A DNA stretch of 64,000 nucleotides from Nitrospira sp. (lineage in GTDB: Bacteria > Nitrospirota > Nitrospiria > Nitrospirales > Nitrospiraceae): NCBI GenBank assembly GCA_024760525.1, contig CP060499.1:1488001-1552000 (forward strand). The letters run 5' to 3'. Under the pieces are notes generated by a model. The model did no database searches and was not told the origin of the DNA. It saw only the letters and a list, made by a program, of their open reading frames with translations. The position numbers and the translations under genes are program-made. Shown here in pieces: positions 9,585 through 18,180 of this stretch. Within the stretch, counting starts at the first letter, position 1; the number at the start of each line of letters is the position of its first letter.

Positions 9585-9980
9585 TTACATGCACTTGCAC
9601 ATACAAGCGTTGGTAACTGAATTCCAAGTGTCTTTACACGTCTTCCCAGGGTCACATGCGAAGCCCTGACGCGAGCATCGGTTATGGGCCATGCCGGTAG
9701 CGCACGATGCTCCAGGTGGAAGGGGCCCAGTCGGGTTCACCTGAATGGCACCATTTGGCGGAGGGCCAGGCTGCCAAGACAGCGGAGGAGGGCAAGCACC
9801 TGGCGGAACTGGTTCTTCGACGCCATCCTTCGTCGTCATCGTGCCCTTCTCACAATCAATGGTAATCGTCACGGTAGCAGCGTGGATCGGTACTGACCAT
9901 GTGGCAATCATCCCAACAATTAGGCATACCAACAACAAGTGTCCCCCGAGTGGAACGAACAACTTTATTTCTTGTCTCAT
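9585..9980 (-). CDS. Small Cys-rich secreted protein, PPGACPP family, copy A
   Basis: About 131 residues, first gene of the minus-strand cluster. The ATG at 9980 has AGGAG five bases upstream, better than the one at 9995. A signal peptide (hydrophobic about 10-30, ending IHAA) is followed by VPPGACPPPLSW, PPPNGAIQVNPTG, and a Cys-rich end (CSRQGFACDPGKTCKDTWNS, then CMCKCM). The order and spacing of motifs match copy B at 7783-8172, while the region between signal peptide and PPGACPP differs. The C-terminal cluster could be a disulfide-stabilised knot. Function is unknown; its position directly before the protease makes it a candidate substrate or effector. Confidence 0.75.
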   Translation of the reverse strand: MRQEIKLFVPLGGHLLLVCLIVGMIATWSVPIHAATVTITIDCEKGTMTTKDGVEEPVPPGACPPPLSWQPGPPPNGAIQVNPTGPLPPGASCATGMAHNRCSRQGFACDPGKTCKDTWNSVTNACMCKCM

Positions 9981-10366
9981 TGTTTCTCCTCTCATATGAA
10001 TTCCAGAAACCCTAGCTGTTTGCCGGCAGTCTAGACTTACTTCGTGCGCATGCTGTGACTGGCCTATAAATGGGAGGTGTCATCCACATCCCTCAGCACC
10101 TAACTTGCAATTTCGCAAATTTATTGAACTACTTCTTACCACAACCCAACTCCAACCTAGGCGGCAAGTTCTTTGACGGCCTGCTGATTATTCCAATCAA
10201 TCATTTCCTACAATAACCCTTCCGAGTGTTCGCATTCTCCTTCAACGTCCATGGCCCAGTTTCAGCTCATGTTTCTCCACCGTATCTTGTGGTGCCAGTT
10301 TTAATTGATCCAAATATCTCGGCGCCACCCCATTCGTATAAGTCCATTCAGCACTAACCTGCGAAT
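9981..10366. other. Intergenic, likely promoter region of the secretion/protease cluster
   Basis: No gene is supported in these 386 bases. The stretch is less G+C-rich than the coding parts (AT-rich around 10110-10230), which fits a promoter and 5' leader for the minus-strand cluster that starts at 9980. I could not pick out a convincing -35/-10 or -24/-12 pair by eye. Confidence 0.3.
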
Positions 10367-10567
10367 TTACGATTTGACGATGGCTGCCCGTGGATTGAAT
10401 CGACACGCAATCTCAAAGCTACGGTCATCGGGATAGGCCTTTGTCATCTCATCGCCGATACGATCGCGCTCGCTGTGGCACTCCTGGGATGTAGGATACG
10501 TCTGTAGCAAAGTGACCGTGCTTATTCCGGGCACCGTGTTCAACAGAATGATGACTAACATCCACAT
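10367..10567 (-). CDS. Short secreted peptide precursor, unknown
   Basis: 66 residues starting at an ATG with AGGAAGG five to six bases upstream (10570-10580). The first 20 residues (MWMLVIILLNTVPGISTVTL) form a hydrophobic export or anchor segment. The remainder (SQECHSERDRIGDEMTKAYP and EIACRFNP) is charged with two Cys residues. The good ribosome site and sensible composition support a real gene. Nothing identifies a function. It lies upstream of the secretion cluster on the same strand, separated by about 390 bp. Confidence 0.55.
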   Translation of the reverse strand: MWMLVIILLNTVPGISTVTLLQTYPTSQECHSERDRIGDEMTKAYPDDRSFEIACRFNPRAAIVKS

Positions 10568-10603
10568 GGTGCCTTCCTTTCGGTCGACACTCTGGTTTTG
10601 GTA

Positions 10604-10768
10604 TCAGCGATTCCTTGGAATTGTGTAGGGATATGCCGGTCCTTGAGATCCAATGCTTGCAATGACGTCGACTCGGCCCGCGTCGGCGTCGAACCTATCG
10701 AAGACGCGTACGCCTTGAGCCAAACCCATCAGTGATGAGTCGGGTATCAAGAGACCAGCGAGACGCAT
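10604..10768 (-). CDS. Small protein of 54 residues, unknown
   Basis: The ATG at 10768 follows GGAAGGAGG at ideal distance, and the frame gives MRLAGLLIPDSSLMGLAQGV followed by a short polar tail. The strong ribosome binding site is the main evidence; the protein has no recognisable domain. The frame is open further upstream to 10816, but that extension reads like non-coding sequence. It may be co-transcribed with the next small gene 36 bp downstream. Confidence 0.45.
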   Translation of the reverse strand: MRLAGLLIPDSSLMGLAQGVRVFDRFDADAGRVDVIASIGSQGPAYPYTIPRNR

Positions 10769-11334
10769 ACAGCCCTCCTTCCTGTGAAAATGGTTACATA
10801 CAAGGAACCCTGCCACTTGCCGATCTCTTTCCGGTCTGATCGGCCCTATAGTCTGCTCGCACTAGCAAAGGACGAGCCACTCATGCAACTTCGAATTCAC
10901 ACGCACACAAAGATTCGCGCGAGAGCTTGACTGTCGCGCTGCTGCCACGTTTGTGCGCGGCAAGATTTCTATTTCTTGTTTTAAGGAATGGGAATAATAG
11001 TGAACCCAAAGAGATTCAACCTGAATCCAATTTGATTCACCGCACGCTGTGGACTCTGACTGGAATGGTGATGAGGAACTTATGAGATGCTTTACTTGAC
11101 CACGTCACAGGACGATGAATACATGGATGCCTCTGAGCCGAAAGACCTCAGAGGGTTCTCATTGTCTCATGAGAAATAGGAGGGTGGTTTGAGGCGGCGG
11201 CGAGCGGAGCGCCAATCAAAGACAGAGGCGAAGTGTTTCAATCAACTGGGCCAGGCCGGTCCGACCAGGGAGCCTTGAGGATCCCAGATACTCACGGTAC
11301 CGTTGCGCGCTCTCGTCCCTGAGAGTCGAACTCG
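10769..11334. other. Intergenic, no gene recognised
   Basis: About 570 bases with mixed, locally AT-rich composition. A frame on the minus strand between 11216 and 11536 is open but overlaps the better-supported 26-residue gene and has an unlikely composition, so I do not call it. No RNA or repeat was recognised. Confidence 0.3.
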
Positions 11335-11415
11335 TCAACGACTGGCGAGCTGCAACATTCCGTAGAGTGTTCCGAAGATAGCAACCAATATGTACACTTC
11401 CATAAAAGACATCAT
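11335..11415 (-). CDS. 26-residue single-helix membrane microprotein
   Basis: A very short frame that reads MMSFMEVYILVAIFGTLYGM and then LQLASR. Its centre is a single hydrophobic helix with a short basic end. A GGGGGTG-type ribosome site (11418-11427) precedes the double ATG. It resembles in layout the 34-residue microprotein at 30533-30637. Tiny one-helix proteins of this kind often modulate larger membrane complexes, but no partner can be named. The size makes the call uncertain. Confidence 0.45.
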   Translation of the reverse strand: MMSFMEVYILVAIFGTLYGMLQLASR

Positions 11416-11802
11416 GATGGGCACCCCCTTCTTTCGTTTGACTGTGCTCCTTATACACGTCCAAGATGAAACCTCTATGATGAAATGGTGAAGAGTTCTT
11501 CATAAATGTGTGTGTTCCCTTTGTTTCTTCCTCCAATGTCCATTTGATTCCGCTCAGACCCGTGATGGTTGTGAAAAAGTGAAGCGAGTGGCAGAGCGGC
11601 GATACCCGTTGCAGACATTCAAGAAGGCTTGAGGCACAAGAGTTTTAGCATGACCTTGCGCGATGCCAGACCGGGCTGCATGCATCTGCGAACGGCGGTG
11701 GCGTCGCTCGGCGGCCTGACACCGGATGTTGCATTGCTTGACCGAATGGCACATAAAATGGCACAAAATGCCAAATCCATCAGTGATTGACTCTTCTCAT
11801 GT
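11416..11802. other. Intergenic upstream of tRNA-Arg, no gene recognised
   Basis: No supported coding region. Just before the tRNA there is a short direct repetition of the word atggcaca with intervening AT (11743-11770), too small to interpret. The region lies on the opposite side of the tRNA from the decayed integrase. Confidence 0.3.
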
Positions 11803-11879
<77 letters not shown>

Positions 11880-11880
11880 T

Positions 11881-12197
11881 AAAATCAATGACTTCGTGAT
11901 TGCCTGCCTGTATCGACGCACCACCGGTCACGGTTTGAGTCACGGTTTCACGCAAGCTCTCAGCATTGATGGCTTCGGGTAGGTGGGCAGGGGAGAGATG
12001 CGAACAGCGAGCGTCGTCTGAATGCGTCGATGTCCTAAGCTCTCTTTCACGGCCAGCAGCGACAGGCCACAGGCTACAGGACGGCTTGCTGTGGTGTGCC
12101 GGAGTATATGAAAATTCGCGTTGAGAATTTCGGCTCGACGTAACGCAGGCTCGTAGGTGCGTCCATAACCCTCCATCTCGACTCGACGCATAAACAT
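11881..12197 (-). pseudogene. Decayed tyrosine integrase, C-terminal fragment, frameshifted
   Basis: Two minus-strand frames together give the C-terminal half of a phage-type tyrosine recombinase. One frame has NFHILRHTTAS, then GLSLLAVKESLGHRRIQTTL, containing the HxxR box and the LGH box. The other frame continues with RCSHLSPAHLPEAINAESLR, the expected end of the domain. A frameshift near 12020 separates them, and the N-terminal half with the first catalytic Arg is missing. The fragment ends against the 3' end of tRNA-Arg, where such integrases normally sit. It is a scar of a lost mobile element. Confidence 0.8.
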
Positions 12198-12725
12198 TGG
12201 CTGGCTCGAACATTGCCATTGTGTGTGCGGCCGTTCGGGATAGTAGTGCCGCGGTGGCCGCCGTGATGTCCTTCAAGGGCGTCGCCAAAACTTCCACCTT
12301 CAACACTCACGGGACAGCCAAAGGTGTGACCGCGAACGCGGCGGACGTGGATTCGCTGGCTTCGGCAGTTGGGGAGCTGGGCTTCCTGTGCGGGGCGTGC
12401 AGGACTGCCACGACTCCCACTGAGAGGGTTGCCGCTGATGCCACCTCTCCAGTTTCAACAGAGCGATTCGATCACGGTTGCACGGGGAGCACCAATGCCG
12501 TCAGAGGGTGGGGCTATTCCGATGACGGGCCGGCATTTCGATCAATATGCGTGTCGATTTCAACGCCGATGCGTCAACCCAACGGGCCACGGTGGCGGTA
12601 TCAATGTGCCCGATGCCGACAGCGAGACGACTCCAGGTCCCGATCGTCTTTCAATGATGCTTCGGCTCGCTGCGCAAGAGGGCCAGGTAAGTGGCGGCGG
12701 GGCAGGGAGGAACCAGCCCCTAGAC
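12198..12725. other. Probable remnant of lost integrated element, no gene recognised
   Basis: Several frames are open here on both strands, but none has a ribosome site, domain or plausible composition. The position beside the decayed integrase suggests remnant DNA of the mobile element. Nothing else can be supported. Confidence 0.3.
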
Positions 12726-12962
12726 TCAGGTCATGAAGGAATTGATGATCCGGCGAGCCTGTTTCAGCGCAGCGGCTTCGGCTTGCTGCCGGGTGCCAAA
12801 TCGACCGTCAGGGAAGCCCTTGTTGTACCGCCAATGCCTTGGTCCAAACTCAATAATGACATACTGACATACCCATCGCCCATCCTCTTGCTGGCGAGCC
12901 GCCAGTTCAATCTGGTGCTTCTTATAAATCACGGCATGTTCGTTTCTCGACCGTCCAACCAT
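12726..12962 (-). CDS. Small protein, YKK-DGxW family, copy 1
   Basis: 78 residues if started at the ATG at 12962, which has AGGAGG closely upstream; the frame is open to 13049, so a longer form cannot be excluded. The core reads YKKHQIELAARQQEDGRWVC, then VIIEFGPRHW and a C-terminal helix ending ALKQARRIINSF. The divergent gene at 13176-13445 has the same layout (YKKRQIDL, DGTWQCSYTILEFG, AWREAKQIIDKF), so the two are paralogues. A small beta-sheet plus C-terminal helix is likely. The function is unknown and no domain is recognised. Confidence 0.6.
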   Translation of the reverse strand: MVGRSRNEHAVIYKKHQIELAARQQEDGRWVCQYVIIEFGPRHWRYNKGFPDGRFGTRQQAEAAALKQARRIINSFMT

Positions 12963-13175
12963 TGGCCTCCTCATGAAGTCTTTTCTCACGGCATGAATTC
13001 CAATATCTGTCGTCGGGCCTAGCAACATTCGTATTCCAAACAGAGTCAACTCCTAGTTGTCGCACGTTACCCACTGTTTGTAGGGTCAATCACGCAACTG
13101 ACCGCTCGCGTCACGACCCCTCTTCACGAGGCAGGGTTCGATGCGGGGGGACTGGCTGACCACTTAGAGACACCC

Positions 13176-13445
13176 ATGCCCAAATATAAGAAACGACAGA
13201 TCGATTTGAATCCGTTCTGTCAGACCGATGGAACATGGCAATGCTCCTATACCATTCTTGAATTCGGACAAAGCTGCTGGGGGTGCCAGGAAGGGCATGT
13301 TGATGGCACCTTCTCGTCCCGCCGAGAGGCCAAATCAGCAGCATGGAGAGAAGCAAAACAGATCATCGATAAATTCGAAATAGGCGCTGCCCCCTCTGCG
13401 TCCAAGACGATTGCACAACGTGATCCGCTGAAGCGTAAGCCATGA
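13176..13445 (+). CDS. Small protein, YKK-DGxW family, copy 2
   Basis: 89 residues, divergent from and similar to copy 1 at 12726-12962. Shared elements are the basic start (YKKRQIDL), DGTWQCSYTILEFG with an exposed Trp/Cys, an acidic-Gly turn (GHVDGTFSSRREA), and a closing helix (AWREAKQIIDKF). Only copy 2 has CWGC in its middle and a Lys-rich tail. The start ATG has a weak ribosome site. The pair is separated by about 210 bp that could hold a shared divergent promoter. Similarity between the two copies is the main evidence that both are real. Confidence 0.65.
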   Translation: MPKYKKRQIDLNPFCQTDGTWQCSYTILEFGQSCWGCQEGHVDGTFSSRREAKSAAWREAKQIIDKFEIGAAPSASKTIAQRDPLKRKP

Positions 13446-13841
13446 TTGAGCGGGAAACCAAAAAGCGCAACCGGTCACAACGGCTTCGGCGGACTCATTC
13501 GGGACATGCGGCTGATAGAACGGAGGTCACGGAGAGGCTAGACGGGGAGGATGCGATCGGATGAGAATATGCGGTGAACCGTCGGGACTGCTTCGTCTGC
13601 GTGTCATCGAGCAGGACAGACGGCTTCTGCTTCGGTGCAGTGAGGGTACCCTTTCCCAGACGCTTCTTGCTGGCGGCGAGAGGTTCGCGAATACTTTGCC
13701 GGCACCTGCCGGTCGTTCGTGGAAGCTGGTTGCATTTCCTAATACATTCCATGGCAAGCGGGTATTCCCCAGTAGACATTCATCGGTGTCGTCACCTATA
13801 GTTTTGGTCGAAATCTTAACTTTCCGAGGATCCCATCCGGT
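13446..13841. other. Intergenic upstream of the DUF748 gene, no gene recognised
   Basis: About 400 bases without a supported gene. Open frames exist on both strands but lack ribosome sites and plausible composition. It presumably includes the promoter of the long gene that starts at 13842. Confidence 0.3.
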
Positions 13842-16781
13842 ATGCGTCAGCTCCTTCGCCTCCGTGTCGTGATCGGCGCTCTAGTGGGAGGTGTTGTTCT
13901 TTACACGCTCGTCGGGTTCTTCCTGCTTCCCTATCTCATCAAAGCGTATGGTGTTCCAGCCGCCGGCGAGGCGATCAAGCATCCCGTCGTCCTACATGAC
14001 GCGGCGTTCAATCCATTCACGCTGTCTCTGCAACTCAATGGATTAGAAGTGCGGGATTCTGATCAGACGCCGCTCTTGGGGTTTGAAGAATTGTTCGTCG
14101 ATCTTGATGTGAGCACGCTGTTCTTGCAGAAGATCGCGTTCGACGAAATTCGACTGTCGATGCCCTTTGTGGCGGCCAGAGTGAACCCTGAGGGAACGCT
14201 GAATCTGATGTCGTTGGCTCCGCCGCCGGATGCCGCCGCGGCGAAGCCGACTCAGGCTCCTAGCGAGCCCAAGAAGGCAATGCCGGTGGAGATCGATCTG
14301 CTGGAGATCGAGCGGGGGATTCTGGAATACCGGGATGATAGCAAGCCGAGGCCGGTCCTGATCGATGTCGTCCCGATCCAGATCGTGCTGCGGAACTTCA
14401 GCACCATTCAGTCTCAGGGGAGCGAAAACGCCCATGCCTTCAAGGCGGAGATCGGGAAAGACGAAGTGGTGACGTGGGAAGGGACGATCTTTCTGGAACC
14501 GGTGGAGTCCGACGGCAGGATCAGCTTATCCGGGGTCAAACTGCAAACCTTGTATCAAGCTGTGCGTGACCAGTTTCAGCTCGATATCCCGCAGGGCGTG
14601 CTTGGTCTGTCGGCATCCTATCATTTCGATCTCCGAGGTCAGGGGCCTGCGGCGATCGTAAAGAACGGAAAAGTGTCCCTGCGGAATCTGGCAATCGTGG
14701 AACGGGGTGGGATCGAACCGGTGGTCAATATCCCGGCCTTTGATGTGGAGGGGATTCACCTGGATTTGCAAAAACAGACCATCGATATCACCAAGGTCCA
14801 TTCCATGAATGCCAGGTTCGATGCGTGGCTGGAAACCGATGGTGTGCTCAACTATCAATCGCTCTTTACTCCGGTCGACGGTAGAGAAGCGGCGAAGAAG
14901 CCTTCATCTGCAAACGCCAAGGAAGAGAAGCCGGCAAAGCCCTGGTCCATCACTGTCGACGAAGTCGCAATCAAGAACTACGGCGCGTCGTTCGAAGACC
15001 GGACGCTTGAGCGCCCCGGCCATGTGAATATAGACGCGATGAACGTCACGGTAAAGGATGTCCATATTCCGTTCCGAAAACCGCTTCCGATCGATCTGTC
15101 GCTGAAATTGAATGAGACGGGTTCTATCGACGTGAAGGGGAAGGTGGGGGTGGAACCGCTGGGTGCCGATGTGGATCTCAAACTGGAACACATCGATATC
15201 CATCCCTTTCAACCGTACCTCGATCGGTTCCTCACGGCCGACGTCGCGGAGGGCGCGATCGATCTCAATGGAACGGCGCACTTTGCCAAGGAGCATGTGA
15301 ACGAACCCTTGCTGGGGTTTCAGGGAAACCTGGCGGTGAATCGGCTGGCGATCGTGGATCGGAAAGACTTCGAAAACGTGGTGACGTGGAAAGCGTTGAA
15401 TGTGAATCACATCGCGCTGGATGTGGAGCCGACGGCGGTGAAGATCGCAGAAATCGTCTGGCAAGAACCGTCCATCCAGATGATGATCGATGCCGACGGG
15501 CAACTCAACCTCTCACGTCTCGCCGCGTCGCCTCCTCAGGGCGATCAGGCAGCGGATCAAAAGGGACCCAAGGCCGAGAAGTCTCCAGCCAAACCTACTG
15601 AGCCTGTGGCTGTGACCATCGACCAGGTCAAGTTGGTGAAGTTGGCTGCGACGTATCAGGACCTATCCATTGAGCCAAAGGTGCGGACCAGTCTCACGGA
15701 TTTCGGCGGCACCATTAAAGGATTGTCGTCGAAGCAACTGAAGAAAGCCGACATCAACCTGACAGGCAGAGTCGGACGCGCGGCCCCGCTCAAAATCGCC
15801 GGAAAGATCAACCCATTGAGTGAAGACGCTTTCACCGATCTCATCATCACGCTCGGCGGAATGGATCTGACACCGAGCAGTCCCTACACCGGCAAGTATG
15901 TAGGATATGGCCTGTCCAGAGGCAAGTTGTCGCTCGATTTGAGGTACAAGGTGTCGCAGAAAGTGTTGGAAGCGGAGAACCTTGTGCATCTCGACCAATT
16001 GACGTTTGGCGAGAAGACGAACAGCCCGGATGCGACCTCGCTTCCCGTTCCGCTTCTTGTGGCGCTCCTGAAAGATCGCAAGGGGATGATTGATATCGAT
16101 ATGCCCATTCGAGGCAATCTGAAGGATCCGGATTTCAAATACGGCAAGGTGGTCCTTTCGACGTTGCTCAATCTGCTGGGGAAAGTCGTCGCCTCGCCCT
16201 TTGCCTTGATGGGGAAGCTCGTACCGGGTGGCGGGGGCGAGGAGGATCTGCAATTTATCGAGTTTCAGCCCGGGAGTGCTTCGCTGGTCAACGGTGAGAT
16301 GGCAAAACTCGACGCATTGGAGAAAGCGTTGGATGAGCGAACTGGGCTTCGGCTGGATATCACGGGAACGTTTGATGCGACGCTTGACGGTGCGGTGCTT
16401 CGCACGATGAAACTGCGGGAGCAACTCTTCGCGCTACGCGGTGGAGCGAAATCCGATCAGGAGGAGCTTTCGCCACAAGAGGAGCAGCGTCTGGTGGAAA
16501 AACTCTTCGCCAGACTGCCGGTGCAACCCGCAGACCAGACCGCAGATGGGTCTGCTCAGCCGACGGTGGAAGAGATGAGGCGGAAATTGGCGGCAGCCGT
16601 ACAGATATCCAACAGCGAGCTGGAAACGCTGGCCCGCCAACGCGCTGAGGCGGTACGCAATCGGCTCCTGGAAGATGGAAAGCTGACGGAGGAGCGAGTC
16701 GCTCTCCTCGATGCGGCCGGTGCCGAGTCCGGCCATGAAAGGGTTCGAACTCAATTGTCGCTGTCTGCCGAATCCCAATAG
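13842..16781 (+). CDS. DUF748 / AsmA-like giant envelope protein
   Basis: 979 residues beginning with a single membrane anchor (VVIGALVGGVVLYTLVGFFL, about 8-28) and followed by a very long periplasmic part. The text HPVVLHDAAFNPFTLSLQLN, then FDEIRLSMPFVAARVNPEGT, is typical of DUF748 proteins, distant AsmA/bridge-like relatives. Three Pro/Lys/Ala-rich linkers (about 128-145, 350-365, 565-590) separate repeated beta-rich blocks that each contain the I..V.W..P....D.DG.LN pattern. The C-terminus (about 800-979) is helical and charged with an OmpA-like flavour. These proteins are thought to span the periplasm and affect outer-membrane lipid homeostasis; that role is family knowledge, not shown here. 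It appears to be a single-gene unit. Confidence 0.85.
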   Translation: MRQLLRLRVVIGALVGGVVLYTLVGFFLLPYLIKAYGVPAAGEAIKHPVVLHDAAFNPFTLSLQLNGLEVRDSDQTPLLGFEELFVDLDVSTLFLQKIAFDEIRLSMPFVAARVNPEGTLNLMSLAPPPDAAAAKPTQAPSEPKKAMPVEIDLLEIERGILEYRDDSKPRPVLIDVVPIQIVLRNFSTIQSQGSENAHAFKAEIGKDEVVTWEGTIFLEPVESDGRISLSGVKLQTLYQAVRDQFQLDIPQGVLGLSASYHFDLRGQGPAAIVKNGKVSLRNLAIVERGGIEPVVNIPAFDVEGIHLDLQKQTIDITKVHSMNARFDAWLETDGVLNYQSLFTPVDGREAAKKPSSANAKEEKPAKPWSITVDEVAIKNYGASFEDRTLERPGHVNIDAMNVTVKDVHIPFRKPLPIDLSLKLNETGSIDVKGKVGVEPLGADVDLKLEHIDIHPFQPYLDRFLTADVAEGAIDLNGTAHFAKEHVNEPLLGFQGNLAVNRLAIVDRKDFENVVTWKALNVNHIALDVEPTAVKIAEIVWQEPSIQMMIDADGQLNLSRLAASPPQGDQAADQKGPKAEKSPAKPTEPVAVTIDQVKLVKLAATYQDLSIEPKVRTSLTDFGGTIKGLSSKQLKKADINLTGRVGRAAPLKIAGKINPLSEDAFTDLIITLGGMDLTPSSPYTGKYVGYGLSRGKLSLDLRYKVSQKVLEAENLVHLDQLTFGEKTNSPDATSLPVPLLVALLKDRKGMIDIDMPIRGNLKDPDFKYGKVVLSTLLNLLGKVVASPFALMGKLVPGGGGEEDLQFIEFQPGSASLVNGEMAKLDALEKALDERTGLRLDITGTFDATLDGAVLRTMKLREQLFALRGGAKSDQEELSPQEEQRLVEKLFARLPVQPADQTADGSAQPTVEEMRRKLAAAVQISNSELETLARQRAEAVRNRLLEDGKLTEERVALLDAAGAESGHERVRTQLSLSAESQ

Positions 16782-16905
16782 TTGTCTTTCGTCAAACGTC
16801 GTTCGTATCTCGTTATGATGAGGGAGAAGAACATTTTCGCGAGATACGCTTCACGAGGAACGCTTCACTGGCGGGACGATACCGCCGACACCTGAGCCAG
16901 CTTCA

Positions 16906-17271
16906 TCACTTTACGTTGTACCGCATCCGTGTCCCGTGCAGGAGTGACAGCTCAATCTCCGAAGCGCTGAGCTCCCGAGGAAAGAGTACCCCTGAAATCT
17001 TACAGGCGTTGATACTGGCACCGTCCATAATCGCCTTGCTTAAGTCGATACCTCGGAGATCGGATTGCCGAAAGTAGCAGTCGCTGAAATCGAGCCCGTC
17101 CGCGTCGAGACCCCGAAGATCGAGACCACGCAGATCACATCCCCGTAGATCACATGTATCCCCCGCAGCCTTCTTGACGTTGAACTCCTTGATGCAGCCT
17201 TCACGCAGCATCAAATACATCGGATCCTTTGATATATGCAGATTCGTGCGTGACGCGCCTGTCTTGTCCAT
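16906..17271 (-). CDS. Pentapeptide-repeat protein
   Basis: About 121 residues from the ATG at 17271, which has a CGGAG site six bases ahead; the frame extends to 17379 but the extra part is not convincing. After a short N-terminal region (ISKDPMYLMLREGCIKEFN) come about seven pentapeptide repeats of the A(D/N)LXX type: CDLRG CDLRG LDLRG LDADG LDFSD, then SDLRG IDLSK. These form a right-handed quadrilateral beta-helix. The tail (ISGVLFPRELSASEIELSLL) is non-repetitive. No enzyme domain is present. Family members range from DNA mimics to structural proteins, so the role stays open. It is divergent from the peroxiredoxin gene. Confidence 0.75.
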   Translation of the reverse strand: MDKTGASRTNLHISKDPMYLMLREGCIKEFNVKKAAGDTCDLRGCDLRGLDLRGLDADGLDFSDCYFRQSDLRGIDLSKAIMDGASINACKISGVLFPRELSASEIELSLLHGTRMRYNVK

Positions 17272-17476
17272 GTGCTGCTCCGCCGAAAGCCTCATGAGCC
17301 ATATCGGTATGAGGACACAAAACTTGAGCTGGCCAGCGCTGTTCGTCCAGTATGAATCATAGCGTCCGGTATTCGACACGTAGTGCGCTCCCTCTTGCGC
17401 TCGCGTGTTGCAAAACAGTATGGTAACAGTTCGGCGGATTTTACTTAGACTACATTACGACACAAGGAGGTATGTC

Positions 17477-18112
17477 ATGGCTGTGCGATTGGGAGACGAA
17501 GCGCCGAATTTTACGGCGGAGACGACGGAGGGAACCATCAATTTTCATGAATGGCTTGGAAACAGCTGGGGGATCCTATTCTCACACCCCAAGGACTATA
17601 CACCCGTCTGCACGACAGAGTTGGGGACGATGGCCAAGATCACGCCGGAGTTCAAGAAGCGGGGAGTGAAGGTCATTGCCGTCAGCGTCGATCCGATGGA
17701 TTCTCATAAGGGTTGGATCAACGACATCAACGAAACCCAAAAAACGACGGTGAATTATCCCATCATTGCCGACCCGGATAAGAAGGTGGCGACGCTGTAC
17801 GACATGATCCATCCCAATGCCCTCGATAATATGACCGTGCGATCGGTTTTTATGATCGGTCCCGACAAGAAAGTGAAGCTGTCATTGACCTATCCGGCGT
17901 CCTGCGGCCGGAACTTCGATGAGCTGTTGAGGGTGATTGACTCCCTGCAACTGACGTCGAAGTTCAAAGTCGCGACCCCGGCGAACTGGAAAGAGGGCGA
18001 AGATTGCATCATCACTCCAGCGGTGAGTGACGCCGAGGCGAAAGATCTCTTCCCCAAGGGATTCAAGACCGTGAAGCCTTATTTGCGGTATACGCCGCAA
18101 CCCAATCGGTAA
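17477..18112 (+). CDS. Peroxiredoxin, 1-Cys Prx6-type
   Basis: 211 residues; the ATG at 17477 has AAGGAGG at good distance, so the longer open frame from 17405 is rejected. The peroxidatic Cys lies in YTPVCTTE (Cys45) within the conserved SHPKDYTPVCTTELG block, and Arg/Thr partners are in place. Length and the extended C-terminal domain (PVSDAEAKDLFPKGF-like end) fit the Prx6 subgroup, which reduces H2O2 and alkyl hydroperoxides in the cytoplasm. It stands alone between a divergent gene and a strong terminator. No OxyR-type site was recognised upstream. The call is firm. Confidence 0.95.
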   Translation: MAVRLGDEAPNFTAETTEGTINFHEWLGNSWGILFSHPKDYTPVCTTELGTMAKITPEFKKRGVKVIAVSVDPMDSHKGWINDINETQKTTVNYPIIADPDKKVATLYDMIHPNALDNMTVRSVFMIGPDKKVKLSLTYPASCGRNFDELLRVIDSLQLTSKFKVATPANWKEGEDCIITPAVSDAEAKDLFPKGFKTVKPYLRYTPQPNR

Positions 18113-18134
18113 GTTTTGCCCATCTTTCGGAAGT

Positions 18135-18180
18135 AAGCGAGCGGGGAGACGCCAAGCGCCTCCCCGCTCGCTTCTTTTTC
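18135..18180 (+). terminator. Intrinsic terminator after peroxiredoxin
   Basis: A perfect 14-bp stem (18135-18148 with 18160-18173, GC-rich) with an 11-base loop, followed by CTTTTTC. It lies 22 bp past the peroxiredoxin stop codon. Confidence 0.9.

Noticed and set aside
11216..11536. 106-codon minus-strand frame over the microprotein
   Set aside because: No ribosome site, odd composition, and it overlaps the better 26-residue gene in another frame.
12197..13022. Two overlapping plus-strand frames of 179 and 217 codons
   Set aside because: Both lack ribosome sites, overlap each other and read as low-likelihood protein; probably chance frames in GC-rich remnant DNA.
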